DNA of 64,000 nucleotides from Roseococcus sp. SYP-B2431 (GTDB taxonomy: Bacteria > Pseudomonadota > Alphaproteobacteria > Acetobacterales > Acetobacteraceae): positions 1,054,001 through 1,118,000 of the forward strand of contig NZ_SJXD01000011.1 of assembly GCF_004336745.1 (NCBI RefSeq), written 5' to 3'. Positions 59,023-64,000 of the stretch are shown here, piece by piece. The notes below the pieces were generated by a model, which did not search any database, was not told the origin of the DNA, and saw only the letters and a list, made by a program, of their open reading frames with translations. How positions within the stretch are numbered: position 1 is the first letter of the stretch; every line of letters begins with the position of its first letter. A program made the position numbers and the translations under genes.

Positions 59023-60246
59023 ATGATTCTCTTCGAGAACGCCCGGCTCTGGGACGGTTTCGCCGATGCGGCAGCGCCCGGCATGTCCGTCCTCGTCGAG
59101 GGCGAGACGATCCGCGAGGTCGGCCCGTCCATCACGAGTTCCTCGGCACGGCGCATCGACCTCGGCGGGCGGGTGCTGATGCCGGGGCTGGTGGACTGCC
59201 ACGTCCATCTTATCGCCTCGACGGTGAACCTCCAGGCCAATGCGCTGCTGCCCGATGCGGTCGTCGCCTTCCGCGCCGGCAAGCTCATGCGCGAGATGCT
59301 GATGCGCGGCTTCACCACCGTGCGCGACCTCGGCGGCGCCACGCTCGGGCTGCGGCTGGCCTGGGAGGAGGGGCTGATCGAGGGGCCGCGCGTCTGGCTC
59401 TGCGGCAAGGCGCTCTCGCAGACGGGCGGCCATGCGGATTTCCGCGCCCGCGCCGACATGCGCGACTTCGCCTTCTTCGAGACGCGCCTCGGCTCGATGG
59501 GCCGCGTGGCCGATGGCGTGGACGCCGTGCGCCGCGCCTGCCGCGAGGAGATCAAGGGCGGCGCCGACTACATCAAGCTGATGGCGAATGGCGGCGTGGC
59601 CTCGCCCTCGGACCCCATCGCCTTCCTCGGCTATTCCGATGCCGAGCTGCGCGCGGCGGTCGAGGAGGCCGCGATGGCGCAGACCTATGTCGCTGCGCAT
59701 CTCTACACGGACGAGGCGATCGGCCGTGCCGTGCGTGCGGGCATCCGCAGCCTGGAGCATTGCAACCTCATAACCGAGGCCACGGCGCGCGAGGCCGCGG
59801 CGGCCGGCTGCATCGCCTGCCCCACCCTCGTCACCTATCAGGCGCTGAAGGAGGAGGGCGCCTCGCTGGGCCTCGGGCCTGAATCGGTCGCCAAGATCGA
59901 CGACGTGCGGCTGGCCGGGCTGGAATCGTTGGACCGCATGCGCCGGGCCGGGCTGCGCATGGCCTTCGGGACCGACCTGCTCGGGCCAATGCACCGCCGG
60001 CAGTCGGAGGAGTTCGTGATCCGCCGCGAGGTCCTGCCAGCGGCCGAGATCCTGCGCAGCGCGACCAGCCATGCCGCCATGCTGCTGCGGCAGGAGGGGC
60101 GCATCGGCTGCGTCGCTCCCGGCGCCTTCGCCGACCTGCTGGTGGTGGACGGCGATCCGCTCGACGACCTCGCGCTGCTGACCGGGCAAGGCGAGCATCT
60201 CGCGGCCATCATGCAGGGCGGCCGCTTCATGAAGGACGCGCTGTGA
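59023..60246 (+). CDS. Metal-dependent amidohydrolase (imidazolonepropionase/prolidase-like)
   Basis: A 407-residue subtype of the amidohydrolase superfamily. Metal ligands are HxH in VDCHVHLIAS, Lys in ADYIKLMANGG, His in VAAHLYTDEA, His in SLEHCNLI and Asp in AFGTDLLGP. The N- and C-terminal beta-sandwich strands (LFENARLWDG; FADLLVVDGDPLDD) are complete. The ATG at 59023 has GGGAG 7 nt upstream. It is the first gene of a three-gene coupled operon with an AroQ-like protein and a D-2-hydroxyacid dehydrogenase. It probably opens a cyclic amide or cleaves an N-acyl bond; the substrate is unknown. Confidence 0.9.
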   Translation: MILFENARLWDGFADAAAPGMSVLVEGETIREVGPSITSSSARRIDLGGRVLMPGLVDCHVHLIASTVNLQANALLPDAVVAFRAGKLMREMLMRGFTTVRDLGGATLGLRLAWEEGLIEGPRVWLCGKALSQTGGHADFRARADMRDFAFFETRLGSMGRVADGVDAVRRACREEIKGGADYIKLMANGGVASPSDPIAFLGYSDAELRAAVEEAAMAQTYVAAHLYTDEAIGRAVRAGIRSLEHCNLITEATAREAAAAGCIACPTLVTYQALKEEGASLGLGPESVAKIDDVRLAGLESLDRMRRAGLRMAFGTDLLGPMHRRQSEEFVIRREVLPAAEILRSATSHAAMLLRQEGRIGCVAPGAFADLLVVDGDPLDDLALLTGQGEHLAAIMQGGRFMKDAL

Positions 60247-60689
60247 AGTTCCTCTTCATCAACGGGCCGAACGCCAATCTCTACGGGCTCGAGCCGTCGG
60301 GCACCTATGGGCGCGAGACCTTCCCGGACATCGCGGCGCGCTGCCACGCCAAGGCCGGCTCCCTCGGCGTCGAGCTCGACTTCCGCCAGAGCCAGGACGA
60401 GGGCGAGATCATCACCTGGATCCAGCAGGCGCGCGGCCAGGCGGACGGCCTCATCATCAACGCGGCCGGCCTCTCCTACACCTCGATCGCTATCATGGAC
60501 GCGCTCCTGACCTTCGACGGGCCCGTCATCGAGGTGCATATGTCCAACATCCACCGCCGCGAGCCCTTCCGGAACAAGACCTACACCTCCAAGGCCGCGA
60601 CCGGCTCCATCTGCGGGCTCGGGGCGCTGGGCTACGAGATCGCGATCGAGGCCATGCAGGGCCAGATCATGGAAAGAACCCGCCGATGA
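60243..60689 (+). CDS. Type II dehydroquinase (AroQ)-like protein lacking the catalytic Arg
   Basis: A 148-residue flavodoxin-like product homologous to type II 3-dehydroquinate dehydratase over its full length: LFINGPNANLYG, DFRQSQDEGEIITWI, IINAAGLSYTSIAIMDAL, EVHMSNIHRREPFRNKTY, GLGALGYEIAIEA. The active-site lid normally reads GxREPxxYG with an essential Arg; here it is YGLEPSGTYG, keeping Tyr but not Arg. The HTS of the anhydrate-binding loop is YTS. The catalytic His (VHMSN) and second Arg (PFR) are kept. The start is GTG at 60243, overlapping the amidohydrolase stop. It is probably a catabolic paralogue with a different substrate, not the shikimate-pathway enzyme. Confidence 0.85.
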   Translation: MKFLFINGPNANLYGLEPSGTYGRETFPDIAARCHAKAGSLGVELDFRQSQDEGEIITWIQQARGQADGLIINAAGLSYTSIAIMDALLTFDGPVIEVHMSNIHRREPFRNKTYTSKAATGSICGLGALGYEIAIEAMQGQIMERTRR

Positions 60690-61606
60690 CGGCCCTCGTC
60701 TTCCATAGCGACTTCGACGATGCCGATGCCTGGGAGGCCGCGCTGAAGGCCCAGCTCCCCGAGCTCGACTTCCGGCGCGGCGGCGACCCCACCGGCGTGG
60801 TGGCCGCGCTGGTCTGGAAGCCGCCGGCGGGCTTCTTCGCGCCCTATCGCGACCTGAAGCTGGTGATCAACCTCGGCGCCGGCGTGGACAGCCTCGTGCG
60901 GCGCGAGGACCTCCCGGCCCTGCCCCTCAGCCGGCTGAACGATACGGGCATGGTACAGCTCATGGCGTCCTACGTGACGCATGCGGTGACGCATTACGCG
61001 CGCGACTTCCACCTGATGGAGCGCAATCGGCTCAAGCGCGGGTGGGAATACATCCACCCGCGCGCGCTCTCCTCGCACCGCGTCTCCGTGATGGGGCTGG
61101 GCGAGCTGGGCGGCGCCGCCGCGGCTGCACTTGCCGGCATGGGCTATGACGTGACGGGCTGGGCGCGCAGCGCGAAGAACATCCCCGGCGTGCGCTGCCT
61201 CTGGGGCGCCGATGGTTTCGCCCAGGCGCTGCGCGATGCCGACACGATGGTGCTGATGCTGCCTCTGACGCCGGACACGACGGGCGTGATCGATGCGGCG
61301 GCACTCTCCTCCATGAAGCCCGGCGCGAACCTCATCAATGTCGGCCGGAGCGGTCTGGTGGTGGCGGAGGCGCTGATCGCCGCACTCCGCGATGGCCGGA
61401 TCGCCGAGGCCACGCTCGACGTCTTCGACGAGGAGCCCCTGCCCGCGTCCCACCCTTTCTGGGGCATGGAGAACGTCCGCATCACGCCGCATATCGCCAG
61501 CATCACCGTGCCGGAAGGGGCGGCGCCGGATGTGGCGGAGAGCATCCGGCGCGTGCTGCGCGGCGAGGCGCCGCTGCATCAGGTGGATCCGGCGCGGGGG
61601 TACTGA
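60686..61606 (+). CDS. D-2-hydroxyacid dehydrogenase (GhrA-like)
   Basis: A 306-residue NAD(P)-dependent reductase of the glyoxylate/hydroxypyruvate reductase A type. The substrate loop is NLGAGVDSLV and the Rossmann motif VMGLGELGGAAAAAL. Catalytic residues are Arg in INVGRSGLVV, Glu in DVFDEEPLP and His in RITPHIASIT. The ATG overlaps the AroQ-like stop (ATGA), so all three genes are translationally coupled. It presumably reduces a 2-oxo acid (or oxidises a 2-hydroxy acid) made by the other two enzymes. It is convergent with the LysR gene, 4 bp apart. Confidence 0.92.
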   Translation: MTALVFHSDFDDADAWEAALKAQLPELDFRRGGDPTGVVAALVWKPPAGFFAPYRDLKLVINLGAGVDSLVRREDLPALPLSRLNDTGMVQLMASYVTHAVTHYARDFHLMERNRLKRGWEYIHPRALSSHRVSVMGLGELGGAAAAALAGMGYDVTGWARSAKNIPGVRCLWGADGFAQALRDADTMVLMLPLTPDTTGVIDAAALSSMKPGANLINVGRSGLVVAEALIAALRDGRIAEATLDVFDEEPLPASHPFWGMENVRITPHIASITVPEGAAPDVAESIRRVLRGEAPLHQVDPARGY

Positions 61607-61610
61607 GCCG

Positions 61611-62498
61611 CTACCGCCGCGGATCGAACATGCCGCCGCGCTGAAACGCCTCGCGGATGTATCGCGCCACCGCCCGCACAGCGGGACGGCTCGCGGGCCC
61701 GGGCAGCGCCGCCAGCACGACCCGCACCGGCGGCAGGCCGGTCTCCAGCGGCAAGGACGTGATGCGACTGCCGTCGATGGCATAGGGGCTTTCCGGCTGG
61801 ACGTTCTGGATAGTCCAGCCGAGGCCGTTGCCGACGAGGCCCCGCAGCAATTCCTGGTTGCGGGAGCGGAAGGCGATCTCCGGCGTCAGCCCCTGGGCCC
61901 GGAACATGCCGAGGAAATAGTCGCGCGAATGGGGCAGGTCGAGGAGGAGGAAGGGCTCGGCTGCCAGCTGCGACAGCGTCACGCGCGCCGCCCGGGCTAG
62001 CCGGTGCTTCGCCGGCAGCACGGCCACCGGGGCGAGCTCCGCCACGCGCGTGACCTCCTGCCCCTCGAACATGCCGAAATCATAGGTCAGGGCGACCTCG
62101 GTGCGGCCGGCGGTCAGCCCGGCCAGCATCTCGTCATGGTCGCCCTCCTCCACCCGCACCGAAAGCCCCGGCGCGTCGCGGCCCAGCCCGGCCAGCAGGG
62201 CCGGCAGGTAGCGCGGCGCCAGGGTGAGGAAGCAGCCCATGGCCACCTCGCCGGCCGCCTCCTGCCCCAGCGAGACCGAGGCGTGCAGAAAGTCCTCCGC
62301 ATGGCGTAGCAGCAGTCGCGCCTCGGCCACGACGCGGGCGCCGGCCGGCGTCAGGGTCACGCCGCGCGCATGGTGGCGGAGGAGCAGGGCCAGGCCGAGC
62401 TCGGCCTCCAGCGCCGCCACGGCCTCGGAGACCGAGGGTTGCGACACATGCATCCGCCGGGCCGCCCCGGTCACGGAGGAGGCATCGGCCACCGCCAC
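61611..62498 (-). CDS. LysR-family regulator with no canonical start at its natural N-terminus
   Basis: The 295 residues from GTG 62498 contain the helix-turn-helix (MHVSQPSVSEAVAALEAELG) and the two-lobe ligand domain (VALTYDFGMF, FRSRNQELLRGLVGNGLG). LysR proteins normally have about 12 more residues before this. The upstream codons do encode them (LSLRSLRYLVAV) back to a stop at 62552-62550, but no ATG, GTG or TTG is present there. The real start may be CTG (62519 or 62510) or ATC 62540, or the shorter GTG form is made. Divergent from the HpaB-like gene and next to the amidohydrolase operon, it may control either. Confidence 0.85.
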   Translation of the reverse strand: MAVADASSVTGAARRMHVSQPSVSEAVAALEAELGLALLLRHHARGVTLTPAGARVVAEARLLLRHAEDFLHASVSLGQEAAGEVAMGCFLTLAPRYLPALLAGLGRDAPGLSVRVEEGDHDEMLAGLTAGRTEVALTYDFGMFEGQEVTRVAELAPVAVLPAKHRLARAARVTLSQLAAEPFLLLDLPHSRDYFLGMFRAQGLTPEIAFRSRNQELLRGLVGNGLGWTIQNVQPESPYAIDGSRITSLPLETGLPPVRVVLAALPGPASRPAVRAVARYIREAFQRGGMFDPRR

Positions 62499-62623
62499 GA
62501 GGTAGCGCAGCGAGCGCAGCGAGAGATTGGCGAGCTGGATCGGATCGTCCTATGCAAAAGCCCGGAAATCCGTATTTCTCCGATGGAGGCTCCTTGCGCA
62601 AGATCGTGCCAAAGGAGTTCTGC

Positions 62624-64000
62624 ATGATTCGTACCGGCAACCAGTACCGCGAGGGCATTCAAGACGGCCGCGAGGTCTGGATCGACGGGGAGCGCGTCAA
62701 GGACGTCGCCTCCCACCCCGCCTTCAAGCCCATCGTGGACGTGAAGGCCCGCATGTACGACCTCGCCCACGAGCCCGCCCATCAGGAGGCGCTCACCTAC
62801 GAGGAGGGCGGCGAGCGCAACTCCGTCTTCCAGCAGCCGCCGACGACGCAGGAGCACTGGCACCGCAAATGGGCCAGCATCGACCTGCTGATGAAGGACA
62901 TCGGCGGCGTCGCCACCCGCCTCGGCGACGAGACGGTCGGCGAGATGTGGTCGCTGCAGGACGGGCGCGACTTGCTGGCGCAGATCGACCCCCGCTTCGC
63001 CGCCAATATCGACAACCACATCCGGCGCGTGAAGGACCTCGACCTGTTCCACGTCTCCGCCAACACCGACCCCAAGGGCGACCGCTCGCGGCCGGTGGAG
63101 GAGCGCGACCCGGATATGATGATCCGCGTCGTGAAGGAGACGGATGCCGGCATCGTCGTCCGGGGCGCCAAGTTCGAGACGGCCTCGGCCTATGCCGACC
63201 AGGCCTATCTCAAGCCCACCGTCGGCGCCTGGACGAATGAGAAGGAGAGCATCCACGCTGTCGGCTGCATCGTGAAGATGGGCACGCCGGGCGTGAAGCA
63301 CATCTGCCGCATGCCCTTCGCCACGCGCGGCCGTCCGGAGGACAGCCCGCTGGCCTCCCGCTTCGACGAGGTCGAGGCGCTGATGGTGCTGGACGACGTG
63401 CTCATCCCCTGGGAGGACGTGTTCTTCTATCGCCACACCGTCGCGGCCCAGCAGGTGCGCGCCACGCTGCACCGCTACAGCGCCTTCCCCTATGTGCTGC
63501 GGGTGCTCTTCACCGCCGACATGATGATCGGCGCGGCGATGTGGAACGCGCGGCAGACGGGCCTCGAAAAGCTCCAGGCCGTGCAGGAGAAGCTGGCCGA
63601 GCTGGTCTGCTACCGCGAGGGCATCCGCGCCCACTTGGTCGCCTCCATCGCGCTGGCGGAGAAGTCTCCCGCCGGCCTGCTCATGCCGAACCAGTCCATC
63701 CTCTATGCCGGCCGCGTGCTCGCCTGCAGCCAGCTGCCCGTGATGATGCACGCCGCGCGCGAGCTGATCGGCGGCCAGATCTGCGTGACGCCGGACGTCG
63801 CGCAGTTCCAGGGCGGCGCGGGCTCCTGGCTCGAGAAGTTCTACACGCTGAACAAGGAATGGGACGCCGAGGACCGGCGCAAGCTGCTTGCCTTCGCCCG
63901 CGACCTGCTGAACAGCGATTACGCAGGCCATCGCCTCGCCTTCGTGCAATTCGCGCAGGCTCCGCATTTCAACCACCTGGCCGCCGTGTACAAATCCTTC
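62624..64000 (+). CDS. 4-hydroxyphenylacetate 3-hydroxylase (HpaB/PvcC)-family oxygenase, runs off the right edge
   Basis: 459 codons are visible of a usual length near 480-520. It is an FADH2-dependent monooxygenase of the HpaB family, which hydroxylates phenols with flavin supplied by a reductase. Family features are TGNQYREGIQDGREVWIDGE at the N-terminus, DLAHEPAHQEALTYEE, WASIDLLMKDIGG, RFDEVEALMVLDDVLIPWED and QGGAGSWLEKF. The ATG at 62624 has AAGGAG 7 nt upstream. It is divergent from the LysR gene. No HpaC-type reductase is in the window. The substrate is probably a phenolic or related acid; the C-terminus and downstream genes are not visible. Confidence 0.9.
   Translation, partial: MIRTGNQYREGIQDGREVWIDGERVKDVASHPAFKPIVDVKARMYDLAHEPAHQEALTYEEGGERNSVFQQPPTTQEHWHRKWASIDLLMKDIGGVATRLGDETVGEMWSLQDGRDLLAQIDPRFAANIDNHIRRVKDLDLFHVSANTDPKGDRSRPVEERDPDMMIRVVKETDAGIVVRGAKFETASAYADQAYLKPTVGAWTNEKESIHAVGCIVKMGTPGVKHICRMPFATRGRPEDSPLASRFDEVEALMVLDDVLIPWEDVFFYRHTVAAQQVRATLHRYSAFPYVLRVLFTADMMIGAAMWNARQTGLEKLQAVQEKLAELVCYREGIRAHLVASIALAEKSPAGLLMPNQSILYAGRVLACSQLPVMMHAARELIGGQICVTPDVAQFQGGAGSWLEKFYTLNKEWDAEDRRKLLAFARDLLNSDYAGHRLAFVQFAQAPHFNHLAAVYKSF

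Noticed and set aside
62471-63976. A minus-strand open frame of about 500 codons opposite the HpaB-like gene
   Set aside because: The HpaB frame has a strong ribosome site and family motifs throughout; the antisense product is His/Ala/Gly-rich low complexity.
1-64000. CRISPR arrays, intact insertion sequences, prophage genes, rRNA genes
   Set aside because: Scanning for regularly spaced repeats, transposase/integrase motifs and rRNA segments found none.

Overview
The window is uniformly GC-rich (about 70% by eye), densely packed and strongly operonic, with many 1-4 bp ATGA/GTGA/TTGA start-stop overlaps. The gene content suggests an alphaproteobacterium of the Acetobacteraceae (Roseomonas-like): a kdsD-lptC-lptA-lptB cluster, alphaproteobacterial-type Coq7 and UbiK, a C-P lyase cluster with a DUF1045 gene, and several orphan tripartite-tricarboxylate (TctC/Bug) binding proteins. 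The taxonomic call is inference; there is no rRNA here.

Layout. 1-3179 (minus): LPS export and Kdo precursor genes. 3273-6505: coq7/dsbB, a lytic transglycosylase and a flavoprotein. 6514-11558 (minus): a complete Dpp/Opp-type importer (binding protein, two permeases, double ATPase). 11614-22370: mixed metabolic genes (VOC proteins, SelO, a ketopentenoate hydratase-like enzyme, two TctC binding proteins, aldo/keto reductase, MFS transporter, glycosyltransferase), tRNA-Asn, and a small exported Arg/Glu/His-rich repeat protein. 22396-30595: a phosphonate region in which phnF and a divergent phnM paralogue face phnGHIJKL-phnM-DUF1045 across a 30-bp gap carrying an exceptionally clear PhnF-like operator dyad. 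30596-32600: an EF-hand protein, then a low-GC islet (about 52% in a hand count of 180 bases) with one orphan membrane protein, next to the 3' end of tRNA-Thr. 32670-36771: rlmB, a second hydratase-like gene, glpD and a HAD hydrolase. 36759-43452: SDR-HyuA-HyuB operon with a divergent D-2-hydroxyacid dehydrogenase and a TctC protein. 43613-48885: HD-fold protein, ubiK, hldD, enoyl-CoA hydratase, TctC and ModA-like binding proteins. 48907-57250: SMP-30-like protein, a divergent PEP carboxylase, lrp/dadA pair, ABC exporter, phytanoyl-CoA dioxygenase-like protein. 57327-64000: a likely catabolic locus with a peptide/opine-type binding protein, a translationally coupled amidohydrolase / AroQ-like / D-2-hydroxyacid dehydrogenase operon, a LysR regulator and an HpaB-like oxygenase that runs off the right edge.

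The most interesting items are: the amidohydrolase-AroQ-like-dehydrogenase operon, whose AroQ homologue lacks the catalytic arginine; the phosphonate cluster, with two PhnM types, a near-consensus PhnF site abutting the phnG start, no phnP, and a 2H-phosphoesterase-like DUF1045 protein that could replace PhnP; a PEP carboxylase homologue lacking key glycine-loop and C-terminal motifs; and a three-copy double-hairpin intergenic repeat. No CRISPR array, prophage or intact insertion sequence was seen.
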